DNA of 64,000 nt from Ischnura elegans (GCF_921293095.1 NC_060248.1:129158972-129222971); one strand, 5' to 3'. Counted from the stretch's first letter, positions 23,415 through 34,621 are shown. The notes: generated by a model from the letters alone, not told the origin. Translations and numbers: made by a program.

Positions 23415-26400
23415 ATGTCACCCAGAGGAGATCCAGACGCTGATGGAGGCGGCCGGAAGACCCAAGGACAGCGACCCAGCGGTAGCCGAGGTGGATCTGG
23501 GACTGGCGACGATTACCGCCGCCGCCGAGATCGTAATAACCTTGCTGTTAAACGAAGTCGAGTAAGAAGTAAGCTTCGAACACAGGAGACGCTGGAGAGG
23601 GTTCGTACTTTGAAAGCAGAAAATGAAGCCTTGGAGGGTCAAATAGAAGCCTTGGGCAAGGAGCTAGGTTTCCTGAAAGAATTATTTATTAATCATGCAG
23701 GTAAGCATCAACTTGAGAATCATTAATTTTTATTTATTAAAGCACTAGACGCCTCTTTCCTGTCTTATGATTCACTTCACTTCTCATTCTTTTAGTAGTT
23801 TGAATGTGAAGTTGTATTCCTCTAACCAGCTGTGTTAGTTTCAATGCTTATAATTTATTCTAGTTGGTGGGTATCATGGTTATCTCCTTGATTAAAGAAA
23901 ATGTTCCTGACAGTATTAATGTTTTTATTTTGCTTGACGGTGTCAGGTCAATCTAGCTTGTGACAGTGGCATAGCCAGGAATATTGTGTGGCGGGGGGGA
24001 GGTCCATAGCCAGGGGGAGGATTTTTGAAGTATAGGGTATATGTTGAACATGCTAAATATATGACATGTGATGAGGGTTTTAACTAATTTTACCACTTTT
24101 CATAATCGAAAACACTTCATTCTTTAAAGAAATATTTTGTAAATTCATGATTTTTCAATATTTTGTTTTATTTTCTGATGAAAAGTAAGTGTGCTTTTAT
24201 ATTTTGGGGGGGTCTGAACACCCTCTCGCTACGTCACTGGCTTGTGACTATAGTTTTAGTGGAATGCCTACATTATCAGGTGATGAGAGTAATGACGACT
24301 TTGTAATTTTCTGTGAAACGTGTACTCAACCCAGCTGGTTTTGGCACTTACTGTCATAATCAAAGTTGCATCTCAAAGCACTGCATAGAAATTACGAGCA
24401 ATGGAACAAGTACCCTTGGAGTTGTTGAAGTTGTATCCATGATAATGATATTGTAAGTGGGGAATTTCATCTCAAATCAGGCAGAGAGGTGTCAGGTGAG
24501 CATCACTGACTTCTCTGAAAGTTATACATATGAAAGCAGTATCCTTATGATGAATAATGATCACTTTATCTCAGCTCAGAACTGAACCGTTATAAAGACA
24601 TTTTGCACTATCTACCTGATTTGAGATGAAATGGCACAAGTGCTGAAATTGGTTGAGTTGACTAAATGCTGTGTGGAAAATTACTAAGTGGCTGTTACTC
24701 CTATCAGAATTAATTTGTACTCAAGTGTCCTGAATACAGCACATACTGGCCTTTACATACGTATTATGTACTTACATTTAACAACTGTGTGTTCACAAAC
24801 ATCTGTGCCCTGGGTATAGGTAACTTAACAAAGCAGGGCATGCTATGACCTTTGGTTTGGCAGGCAAAGACTTTACTTTGCCACAAGTTGACCCAACTGG
24901 TTGAATCACTGGATCATCAGCTCTCATGTTCTTGCCAGAAAGGTGCTCTTGGTAAGCTTTCCCAATAAAATAGTAAGAACAGGTGATATAAACACTGTAA
25001 TCACTAAAATTAATACCTATGCATACTTTTGTGTGTTTAAAAATAAATACATCGAGTTGGAAAGAAAGGGTTATGAACATAAAATGGAAAAAGGATGAGG
25101 ACAAGGGTGGTGTGGTACATGGAAAAATCCAGAAATCAGAGGGTAAAAACGCGGCCTCAGGCCTTGTATGCTCCTATCCCTTTCTTTCCTTACCTATGGA
25201 TTTATTTTTATGTTTGTGCTTAATGGGTCGTGTGAATGATTGTAGTAGTATACACATACATACCTACCTAAGGACAACCTTTTGCAAACAGAAAAGCAAT
25301 CCAGACATCATCATCACTCCGTCGGACAAAGGGTCTACGGTGGTCGTAATTAATGCGGCTGAGTATTGTAACGGTTCGAACCGCGAGAGCCGCCCGCTCG
25401 ACTCCTGTTCGATCTCCACCGGACATGTGATCATAAATTCCCCAATCCCCAAAATACAATAATACTTTGGCTTACCTTTTCAGGGCCCCAAATTAGGTCC
25501 CCCACTTGAACGTGCACACTCACTTACAAATGGACTGAAGGCACTTGTGGCAATGGCAAATAATAGCAAATTCCATAAAATCCTTTTTACAACTGATTTT
25601 AATGAACTAAATGGCATCGATCCAAAATTTTACACAAGAAAAAATATTGCCCCAATCACAAATGACAACTCTTCGTCAATAATTCAACGGCGTCACCTCC
25701 GACATGAAATTTAACCACACGTCTTCTCCTTCAAAATACCAATAGCACTTCAAAAATAATTATTACACAAAAACAATTATCTTTTCCAATGAACAAATGT
25801 GATGGTGTTGAGTGAAACTCACAAGAGTTGCGTTTCATGGCAATTATGAAATCAAAATAAGTTAGTTCAGATGGCCACCCGTCTCAAGTCAGGGCTCAAT
25901 GATACGCCAAGTAACTACCAAAGATTCACAATTATTGCTCAATCTTCTCAATGCGAGCACTCAAATCTTGCAGGGCCGTGACGAAAGACCAGTCGTTCGC
26001 CCGTCATTTACGGAGCGAAGGTCAGCAGCGAATTCTCTAGGGCCTTTAATGGAGAGTTCACTGGGGACTTTCGGAGGGGGACAATCTGGATTGCAAAGGA
26101 ATTTTAGAGCGTTGGGAAATTCCAAGCTTACGTCCTTCCTTGATGTCCAAGCCACCCCTCGCCAGCCGTCCATGTGCGTGCAACTCCGTCCACCTGCCGA
26201 AGTTGGCCTGCCACTGCTTGTCACTGCACTCACAATTCAACTTGATTAGTGCCAGCGCGTATGAGAGAGAGAGCAGTATCTCGCGTCTTCGCCTTTTATC
26301 ACTTCTCTTCTACCCATGAACACCTCCAATTCACCCACTAACGCCCTCTTTCACACAATTTAGAGGTGGGTTTTCGAATGCTTTCCGGGAGAGAACCACA

Positions 26401-29400
26401 ACGTCGCCTCTCCCGGAAATCCAACTTAACACTTTTTCACTGCATTTCACTTTTGCAACACAAATATTATACATTTAAACATAAAATTAACACTCCATTC
26501 AGATATTTTGTGCCGCTTTTTACTCCCCGATGCCGAAATGCGAGTGTGCGTGCTGACGTAACCCAGCCGCGATTATATTAATTTACGCTTCGGGCCGACT
26601 CGGATCCGTACCGTTACAGTATAACAATGAGGCGCTCAGGCAATTGTCAGATGCTTCAGCTTATCTACCTATTCCTGCCGATCCCAATCCTCAATACCAA
26701 GAAAAGATTCTTTCTTTTCTCGAAGAAAACGGACCACAGGAGAGATTAACAGCCCAAGACATCTCATTGCAATCGTCTCCCAACTCCCGTAGCCCTCATT
26801 TCTACATCCTACCGAAAATACACAAAGCTAACAATCCCGGCCGTCCGATAGTATTTTCAATTCCATCTTCCACAGAATGAATTTCTGCTTTTGTTGACCA
26901 TTATCTCCAACCCATAGTCTACTCTCTGCCTTCATGCATATAAGACACATGTCATTTCCCCCAACACCTTCACTTGATCACCCTTCCTGAAGACAAAGAC
27001 GTCATAATGGTGACCATCGACGTCATATCTCTGTACGTCCATGCCTGGGTTAGAGCAAAGGAAGCATTCCTTGGGGTCTTTGTGCTAAACGAATTTGAGT
27101 TATATGGGATTGTTATAACATTGGGAAGATAGGGAAGCGCTCCCGGTAGCAAAAGTGTTGGGTATCGAATTTCCTACAAACCATGTATATATTCTTGTTA
27201 ATAGCCTCATAAGACCTTATTTATGTAAAAATTTACAATTTAAAATATATTTAAAGATTGTAGGCACGCATTAAAAGATTTATTTTGCATTAAAATGAAT
27301 TTGTATGTACTTTTGACTTTCCCACCTTCCGGGTGGATGGCCTATCATCCAGGAAAAATGCATACTATCTTAAGGGTTCGTAATGCATTGCCGGCAGTTG
27401 ACGAATTTTCAAACCAGTCTAAAAACAATTCTTGTGTCACCGAGACCTTGTTGTTGCTCATCTAAATAACAGACAAATGCTACTTTGAATACCATTTCAT
27501 TGCTTGAGGAGTTAGTGAATGAGAAATCATAACTAGCTTTAATTTGCCCCCTGAGGCATTAGCATCAAGCAGCAATGTGAAACGGTCCTTAAATGCCTTG
27601 AAACCTAACTCAGGTTTTTCTTCCCTGAAAATGAATGAACAACATTGCATTCTCTTCTAAAACAATTCCATCTCGTCAACTTTAAAAACTAGTGGAGGGG
27701 GAAAGGATCCACTCTCAATCACAGATTGGAGTTTATCAGAAAATGTTGCGGCAATTATGCTATCAGCACTTGCAGATTCACCTGATATCATAGCACTAAA
27801 ACACCAGCTCCAAGTTTAAAATTCTGGAGCCAAACCAGAGCTTCCACTAAATGTCTCGGAGTAATCACCACCCTCGTCTTCCTTTATAGATTCAAATAAA
27901 GCATTCATTTTTGGATAAATAACTGCCTGTGATAGAGGAACATCATTCAACCGTTTATTATAAATCCAGGTAATTAGAAATCTTTCCATTTTTTCCAGCA
28001 ATGAACTTCGCGAACGTGTTAACCGTTTGGCTGAAATTGGTGAGGCTGATCTCACTGACATTTTAACGTTGTCTTTATTCAGGATAATAGTGCAGGCTGT
28101 TGATATCAGAGCTTATCTCACGCACACTATCGCTTTGACACTCTGTATTTGCAATGCAAGTGATCACTTTCAATTTCTCAGTTTATGCTTTTCCTTGATA
28201 ACTCCTTTACTTTACTATCCGCGCTCCTAATTTTTGCCATTGTTCACTTGATTTTTACTCTGTATGGCTCTATCAGAATCACCTTATACCACTAAACAAC
28301 TGCCGCACTGTATTCCTGAGACTCAGAGGGCCTACTGCTGCTGGGAAGGCGTAAAGACAATGTATTTGAGACTCTCTCTCAGACCCTTTTACGTGTTGAT
28401 GCACTTCATATGCAGCTGGGCCTCCACTCCCGGATGACCTTGAAGGCTGGATAGGTGGACCCTTTACGTGGTAGTCAATTCACCCGATAAGCTATGATAG
28501 CAAAAATGACGTCTCAAATCGTATTGCTTAAAAAAAACTCATTTCCACTAGCTCTAAACTTGATTAATGATCTAAATTCAATGAAGTTATTCAGTTAAGG
28601 GGACGAGGGAAATTACTTCCGTGGGTTGGCTGTCCGGACGAATGACGAGTAATGTTTTTTCCCTTTGCGCAGCAATGGATTTCGACAAATATGTAAACAA
28701 AGAATAAAATATGAGGCAAGAATTACTATTAATATAGGTAAAATAGGTGTAATTTCATGTGTACTTCGTGCAAGTTCACATTTTTTCTAGTGAGTATTAA
28801 AGGCTACTTGATTAGGCTAAGCAGCGTTGGAATGTTTCCCTGAGGAATGAATTTGTGCTATATTAAAATGACTCTAATCAAAATTACGTTAAGCGAGGCA
28901 TGGGTGTATACTTTCATACCGCACGCAGAAGGCCTCTCCGCTCTCCAACACTTTCTTGAACAATGCTCCACTCCACATATTCTTAGCGCAAAGTTTCTCG
29001 TGGACTTCCCCGAGATAATGCTCAAACACAATTCTTTCTCTTTTAATAACAATCACTTCACCCAGTCTAGGGGTTGTGCTATGGGGAGCCGGTTCAGTCT
29101 GTCTTATACCAACCTTTTTCTTGGCCCCCTAGAAGTCTTTTCTCTCCTCTATGCCCACTCACACCCGCCCTTTGGGTCCGATACATAGACATTTGTCATC
29201 TTCCTTCTGTGGCCACATGGCATGGAATCCTTAATCACTTTCATTTCCTCCCTCAACTCATTTTCATCCGTAAATTTTCCATCCTATTCCTCCTCCACTC
29301 ACGTCACATTCCTTGATGTGGACATTTTTCTCACTAACTGTAAATTTCACACCTCTGTACACATTAAAAACACTAATAAACAGCAATATTTGCATTACAA

Positions 29401-31611
29401 TAGCTGTCATCCGACACATACCAAACGCTCCCTCCCTTTCCCTCTATCTATCCGTGGTCACAGAATATGCAATAATCTGGACTCCCTAAATAGATTTCTT
29501 TCAAATTTACACCGTGCTCTCCAGAGAAGGGGTTACCCAGAATCCCTCCTTTGACACAAGATCCAAAAAAACCATATGTCCCTAAACAACAAGGGGGGAC
29601 AATTCCTCACAGTTTCTTTCCCTTAGCACGACCTTTTCTTCACGCGTGGACGTACTGCGTAGGACTCTAAAAGACCTTTTCCCTGACCTCTCGGACCACA
29701 CAACCACTTCTAGATTTTTCCCGCAATGCCCTTCAATCGTCTTAAAAAGACCACCAAATCTAGCCAACATCTTTAAAACAACTAAGCCATTGTCCAAACA
29801 TAATGTATCTATTAAACCATAGCCCTCACCTTGCAACCGTGCGAGATGCAAAACATGTTGCATCCATGTGCAATGGTTGAATTCATTGAATCTGAGGTAG
29901 GGATCGTGTTAATGGTGTAGCCACAATCAATGGTCACCCGATGGTCAATGGTATACCCGACATCAGGTCTTCTATGTATGAAAGTACCCATAAAACACCT
30001 AGTACCATGAGCCTTGGTATAATTGAATTGCCATGGGAATTAAAGAACCTGGATAGTGTAGTGGTCTGTGCATTGGCCCAGAAAGCCAAAGGTCCATGGT
30101 TCGATTCCCAGTCCAGGGGATTTTTTTCTCATGGTAATTCTTGTATATTTCACTGACTTTCGCGCGGCAGGGTTAGAAATATTACACAAACTTTGTAGGC
30201 TTGCATTCCAGAATATGTTGTCCTCAAATCACCTCCTTTGAAGGATTATATAACCAATAGTTGAAGTAAAAAGCTATTTTAACTATTGCAGCTCTACTGA
30301 ATGTCCATCCAAAAGTCACTTCCTCGGAGGTGTCAGTGGTTAAGGTGTCAGACACCCAGGTGGAGGGGTCTGCATTCAGGTCTCACTTGAGTAAACCTTT
30401 TCATCATCCCTTTGCCTTCTTTCTTTCATGAAAGCTCATAGTGCACCATTCTGTAAATGAATCTTCCTCAAAACTTTACATTTTCTTCACACTTTCTGTG
30501 CCCAGCATTTTTTTTTTTCATTTGAGGCAGCCTTTGAATTATGTTACATCCATATCATAGCAAGATGTATTCATGAGCTATCTCTGCTCTTGATTTCCTT
30601 TTTTGTTGCTGTATAATATTATCAATGAAATGTTCATTCAATTCACTTATTGTTTACAAATCGGATTTTTGTCAATAGTTATTTATTTTTCATCGAAAAT
30701 GCAGCTTTGTGCAGAGGAGGAAAAGAAAGGCATTAAGAGGGCACTTAAAATTTCATCTATTGAAACTTCGGAGGAAGAAACCTTTCCTTTGTCAGATGGG
30801 TCTCAACATTGACAGATTTAACATAGGATAACGTCATATTGAAATTAAACCGCTAAACCACAGATGCCTGTGAGGAGGCGACTTTTGGAAGGGAATTCAT
30901 TAGAGATGCTTTTGTTTCAATGCCTACTTTGTTTAAACTATCCGTTACGTAATCCCAGAAGGGGGTGATTTGTGGATGGTATCTGATGGACTGTCAGTCT
31001 ACAAAGTTTGATTGAATCCTGAGTCCCGGTTTTCGAATAACCATCTTTTGAAGATTTCTCCATTTTCCGGGTTATCCCCACGTTTCGTGGTCAGAGGTGA
31101 GGACAGTTTCGCCAGGATTCCACCAGGCGTCTTCAGGTCGTAGTGAAACTGTCATCACCTCTGACCACGAAACGCAGTGATAACCCGGAAAATTGAGAAA
31201 TCCACAAATTCTATATGCCACGGAAGACTCCGAGACAACCATCTTTTTAGCTAGAAAATTGATTCTAAAGTTTTCATAGGAACAGCTAGATGTTCAGGGA
31301 AATAGTTATTAGTTTGTTGAAAATTGTGCCAAATTTTATTACTGTATTGCTGGAATATTAAGGTGTCTGAGCCCTAAATTTTGATGTATGAACTATTTTT
31401 TGAAGGGACAAGTACACCAATTAACACAGGTGAATTGGACTTAGAGGCTCTCTTGCAAGATCATCCAGATGATGGGTTATTAAATCCCAGCAAACCACGA
31501 GGGAGGACGAGTAGAGGTGAAACAAGTGGGAGTAGCAGCAGCAGAGACTTCAAGGCCGAGTCTCCAGGTGACGGTGATGCCGAGGACTCTGAGCCCCATG
31601 GGCCGTCTTAA
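23415..31611 (+). CDS. CEBPG: C/EBP-gamma-type bZIP transcription factor (2 coding exons)
   Basis: Exon 1 is 23415-23700, ending HA plus the first base of a Gly codon before GTAAGC. Exon 2 is 31406-31611 after TTTTTTGAAG, phase 1, stop TAA. The product has 163 aa (human CEBPG 150). Residues 1-31 are Gly/Arg/Ser-rich. The basic region is DDYRRRRDRNNLAVKRSR, keeping the NN.AVKRSR DNA-contact motif. A leucine zipper follows (LERVRTLKAENEALEG...LGKELGFLKELF). C/EBP-gamma lacks a strong activation domain and works as a heterodimer, for example with ATF4. The Drosophila counterpart is Irbp18, partner of Xrp1. The acidic, Ser-rich tail (residues 97-163) is poorly conserved. The 7.7-kb intron is loaded with transposons. 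It diverges from TRAPPC12. Confidence 0.9.
23964..24239. mobile_element. hAT-type MITE (276 bp)
   Basis: The left end is CAGTGGCATAGCCAGG, and the right end read inward is CAGTGACGTAGCGAGAGG. Identical 8-bp target duplications GCTTGTGA flank it at 23956-23963 and 24240-24247. The G-rich interior matches the other three MITEs of this type. It sits in the C/EBP-gamma intron. Confidence 0.85.
24248..25060. other. C/EBP-gamma intron, no feature seen
   Basis: AT-rich intron sequence between the hAT MITE and a dispersed repeat. No exon or repeat end recognised. Confidence 0.4.
25060..25215. repeat. dispersed repeat shared with 49725-49850
   Basis: The stretch AATCAGAGGGTAAAAACGCG and its left neighbours match 49725-49815 in reverse orientation. 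CCTATCCCTTTCTTTCCTTACC at 25175-25196 matches 49820-49841 in direct orientation. The left part also carries an inverted relative of the right part (GGAAAGAAAGGGTTATGAAC), so the unit is partly palindromic. The family is unknown. Confidence 0.5.
25367..26618. mobile_element. 1.25-kb insertion, solo-LTR-like
   Basis: The element starts TGTAACGGTTCGAA and ends GTACCGTTACA, giving TG..CA ends with a 9-bp perfect terminal inverted repeat. The 4-bp target duplication GTAT is exact (25363-25366 and 26619-26622). Its position splits the Penelope-like element. A single long terminal repeat of a Gypsy-type retroelement fits the end sequence and the duplication length; a short-TIR DNA transposon is the alternative. 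No coding capacity is seen. It is younger than the host Penelope copy. Confidence 0.7.
27400..28061 (-). pseudogene. Tigger1/jerky-type transposase remnant
   Basis: Read on the minus strand, 28061-27816 encodes LLEKMERFLITWIYNKRLND followed by VPLSQAVIYPKMNALFESI, the CENP-B/Tc5-type DNA-binding domain of Tigger transposases. Further left, decayed frames keep FKAFKDRFTLLLDANASG and MSNNKVSVTQELFLDWF, which are DDE-domain landmarks of the same family. Many stops and shifts separate them. It lies inside the block (about 27045-28880) that interrupts the Penelope-like element; the block ends carry an inverted CCATGCCT motif. Confidence 0.75.
30048..30117 (+). repeat. tRNA-like SINE head (Asp/Glu-like)
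   Basis: A 70-nt unit starting CCTGGATAGTGTAGTGGTC and ending GTCCAGG. It has an A box (TAGTGTAGTGG), a B box (GGTTCGATTCC) and pairing CCTGGA/TCCAGG ends, followed by a T-run. It resembles the Asp/Glu tRNA layout, but the anticodon arm is irregular. It is more likely a SINE head than a tRNA gene. Confidence 0.55.
30321..30387 (+). repeat. second tRNA-like SINE head
   Basis: TCCTCGGAGGTGTCAGTGG provides an A box and GCATTCAGGTC a drifted B box, within 70 nt, followed by a T-rich stretch. It is weaker than the copy at 30048. Confidence 0.35.
31050..31202. repeat. long palindrome with hammerhead-like loop
   Basis: The left arm, 31050-31110 (from GAAGATTTCTCCATTTTCCG to GGACAGTTTC), is nearly the reverse complement of 31145-31202. 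The loop at 31111-31144, read on the minus strand, gives CTGAAGACGCC...GGCGAAAC, similar to the phrase seen in Penelope-like element ends. It lies about 200 bp before exon 2 of C/EBP-gamma. Confidence 0.7.
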
Positions 31612-33590
31612 ATCAATTCAAGGGAGGGAGGAGGAGTTGGTGCGTGTAATCAGTGACTTGAGTGATTGTGCCCTGTGGGACCCCTTGTGTTGTTTCAATC
31701 TGTTTATGTCTATGCTTTGTCCTAAATGCTTGGAGTACCCCACATTATAAGTGTTCATGGTTTCTCCTTGGAAGGATTCAGCTTTTTTTAATTCTTATTA
31801 TGATGAAACAGTTGTTTTTTAATTGTATTTAGCACATTTAACCACTTTTTATGTAAATATTTTTACACGGAATTGTATTTGTTGTATTTACATCTCTTGT
31901 TTTGTATTTTAAATTTTTATAGACCAGTTCACGTTTATAATAACCTTATCATTCCCCTTTTATTTTGAAAAGATGAATTCATTATCATTCCTATAGGCAA
32001 TCCAAACCCACCTTAAATAATAAAATGGCTTTACTAACATGTATGATAGCAACTCCAGGTTTCAGTGTATGCTGTTAATTACCACGAGTGAGGTACCTTT
32101 GTTAGAATAGGATGATTCAGGGGCAAGCATATGTTAGTGCCACGTAACAGCAGTCCAGAACACTTGATGGTGATGTACTAAAATTTAGGCTTGGAAGTGG
32201 GAGCAATATGAACAATTTATTAAATGACTAAGCTCTTTTGTACAGCCAAAATAACTTGGTGGAATGGACTAACCATTGAGTTATCATAGTCATCTAGACG
32301 TTCCATCCTTTTGGTTGAGCTCCATGAATTAGATTGGGTGCCTATTCACTAGTTTTACAACATTTTAAACTCTCCTGCAACGTAAAAGAGGTTTTTTTAA
32401 ATTGGTCTTCTTGTTATGTTATTTACAAAAAGTAAATATGCTTCACAAGAAAATAACAATTTCACTTGGTTACCTCAGGATTGGGAGAACTAGCTTAGAC
32501 TCCGTGGTCAGCATTTTGCTGTGCATATTCAAATGCATTCTTAAGATTGTTTGAGTGACCAAATGTGGAACTTTGCTTGGAAACAGTGCTGAGGTCTACA
32601 ATGACAATCCAGTAGTTTTGCATGTCTCAAAGTGAAAGTAAAGGATGCATTGGTATGTGTAACGCAAACTCTCTAATATGTTTTAAGTGTACCACAGTCT
32701 GGGTTTGATTTTATTGCACATCTTTTCCATTTCCTGTTCATTAATGTCCAGTGCTAACATAGCGCTTTCTCCTGTGAACGTATATGTACACTAATTAAAT
32801 ATGTATAAGTTAATTTGTATCAGGTTGAAATTATAAAATATGAAAATGACCCAGAAAGCCACATGGTAAAGTAAGAGTTATTTCTGAGGTTGATTTGTCG
32901 GTGGCTGTTAAATCCAATTGCCATTTATGTACGCCTATTTTGGGAGTTGTGGCAGTATATGTATTTTTATGCCATAATGTAACTATAGTTCTTTCAATCG
33001 AATCTGTAAGGGGCAGATGGGATGAAGAAATGCATGCATGGAGAACTCAATGAAGAAATAATCTAAATCAGAGGCAGGACAAGAAATGGTTCCTCATGTA
33101 TTTTCTAAATAAATATTATTATCAAGGATTTAATATTATATAATGCCAGTGAATCACATTTATACAGAAGTATGTAGTTGTTTGGGTACCAGTCGATTGT
33201 TGAGCAACTAAATTCTAGCCACTCCTGTGAAAGTGTTTGTAAATATGTACCAATATTTTTAATTTATGATTTGAAATTTTAATGAAATTACTTTGGTGGA
33301 ACTTGTTCTGTTATTTTGTCACCCTGTCTTTCAATGAACTGCGAAACTATTTTAGATGCAATTGAAATGCTCCAGAAATCAATCTGCAGAAAAATACATG
33401 TAATAATTGACCTTTTTGACTATGAATTTTTGCTTGGAAAGGTATTCAAAAGAGTGCAATTTATTTTCCATGTGGTAGTCCACGTGTTGAACAAATGTTG
33501 CATGGAATTTTCAAGGGGTAATCCATTACCGATATGGGAGGTGTTATCATCTATTTCATTTATTTTTAAATATATGATTTAACACTTTCC
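31612..33590 (+). other. C/EBP-gamma 3' untranslated region and flank
   Basis: The stop at 31611 is followed by AT-rich sequence with no repeat ends. Poly(A) signal candidates AATAAA occur at 32019-32024 and 33108-33113. The transcript end cannot be decided from sequence alone. Confidence 0.45.
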
Positions 33591-33596
33591 TGGCGA

Positions 33597-33740
33597 ACAA
33601 TATTTAAAAAATCTTCTCGGGATACCGCACGGGTAAGATTATGTAGCCATGAGAATGGGTAGCGAGTCGGTACCTATAACGTCGGCGCTCTTACATAATC
33701 TTACCTGTGCGGTATCCCGAGAAGATTTTTCAAATATTTT
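33597..33740. repeat. inverted repeat with ~45-nt arms
   Basis: The left arm includes AAAATCTTCTCGGGATACCG, GGTAAGATTATGTA. The right arm (33690-33735) is its reverse complement with about two differences. The loop is roughly 50 nt. It abuts the left end of MITE copy B. Confidence 0.75.
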
Positions 33741-33743
33741 TAA

Positions 33744-34621
33744 ACAGGGTGGCTTCTTATTATTTTTTTACTGCCTGAATCGAAAGATTATTACTCCTGG
33801 AGTATGTATTTCACACTTTCAGATTTTTAAATGACGATATCTATTTTTCGCTATTAAATGAAAAGTGAAAATTTTCAAGTGCGGGAAAATGCGACGGCTA
33901 AGTATGAATGCTGGGAAAAGCCCGTGTGATGTCATTCTGGTTCCAGCTGCCACCGTATGAGGCCACCTTGGTGCGAGGCTGTGAGTGCCACTATGATGCA
34001 GGTTGGTGGCGGAGTAGGTACTCTGCTAGCAGGTAGCGCTTGGCTTAAAGAAGGATTATTAATATCCTATCAAACGAAAGAAATTTTCCGACCATGGGCA
34101 ATTTTAATAAGTAATTATTAGGAGATGTTTCCTTGAGCTCTGTGCCTCATGCATGCATTGGTAATCTCAAACAATGTAAAACTGCTATCTACTCATATAG
34201 AAACTAGGTCCCTGTGACGTCACGTGGAGTGGCATCACATGGGCACCAATCTGGCCTTTCTCAAAGGAGGTTAAAATTAACCATTAAAATTTGTCTAAAC
34301 TGGGATTTCTTGTATAATGTTTGGCACCATATGGTGGAAGTTCTTAATATTAGTAAAATATGACATTGCAATATTTCTGCCGAGTTTTATTATGACACTA
34401 CACGTTTCGTTGTTACAACAATACACTCTATAATGTTGTTTGTAACGACGAAACGCATAGTGTCATAATAAAACTCATTGGAAATATTGCAATGCCTTAT
34501 TTTACTAATAAGCTGGGATTTCTAAAACCAAATAAATTGTAAATTATGAATACACTAATTGTGGGTTACGAATCACAATCAATCCCTTTTGTTTTCTTTG
34601 ATGAAGGAAACTACCCTGTTG
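33744..34621 (+). mobile_element. MITE-like element, family 1, copy B with nested insertion
   Basis: The left end is CAGGGTGGCTTCTTATTATT and the right end is GGAAACTACCCTGTTG. Without the 202-bp nested insertion at 34311-34512 the length is about 676 bp, close to copy A. The two match over nearly the full length, including ATTACTCCTG(A/G)AGTA, GCTGGGAAAAG and GCATGCATTGGTAAT. No coding capacity. Confidence 0.7.
34311..34512. mobile_element. 202-bp palindromic insertion with 11-bp target duplication
   Basis: It is inserted in MITE copy B between exact duplications CTGGGATTTCT (34300-34310 and 34513-34523). It consists mainly of two inverted arms (about 34347-34420 and 34434-34511) containing GACATTGCAATATT, ATGACACTACACGTTTCG and their reverse complements. 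A single arm exists at 15895-15970. The 11-bp variable-length duplication suggests retroposition rather than cut-and-paste transposition. Confidence 0.75.

Larger units (their letters stand above)
25262..29880 (+). mobile_element. Penelope-like element, broken, with two nested insertions
   Basis: Segments of a Penelope-like reverse transcriptase lie in order on the plus strand: PDIIITPSDKGSTVVVIN (about 25300), FYILPKIHKANNPGRPIV (about 26800), a DVISLY segment (about 27030), IPHAEGLSALQHFLEQ (about 28920), RGCAMGSRFS (about 29080), FLDVDIF (about 29310), SCHPTHTKRSLPF (about 29410) and a cysteine-containing linker near 29840. These motifs are characteristic of the family. The GIY-YIG endonuclease end is not seen here. 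The copy is interrupted by 25367-26618 and by a block at about 27045-28880, carries several further breaks, and is old. It lies in the C/EBP-gamma intron. Confidence 0.8.

Noticed and set aside
25961-26249. Coding exons in the 1.25-kb insertion
   Set aside because: Opposing overlapping frames with no recognisable protein; the region is bounded by element ends and a target duplication.
29582-29863. 93-codon frame on the minus strand
   Set aside because: It is the antisense of the Penelope-like linker region, whose plus-strand reading is recognisable.
30048-30117. Functional tRNA-Asp/Glu gene
   Set aside because: The anticodon arm does not fold properly; the unit looks like a SINE head.
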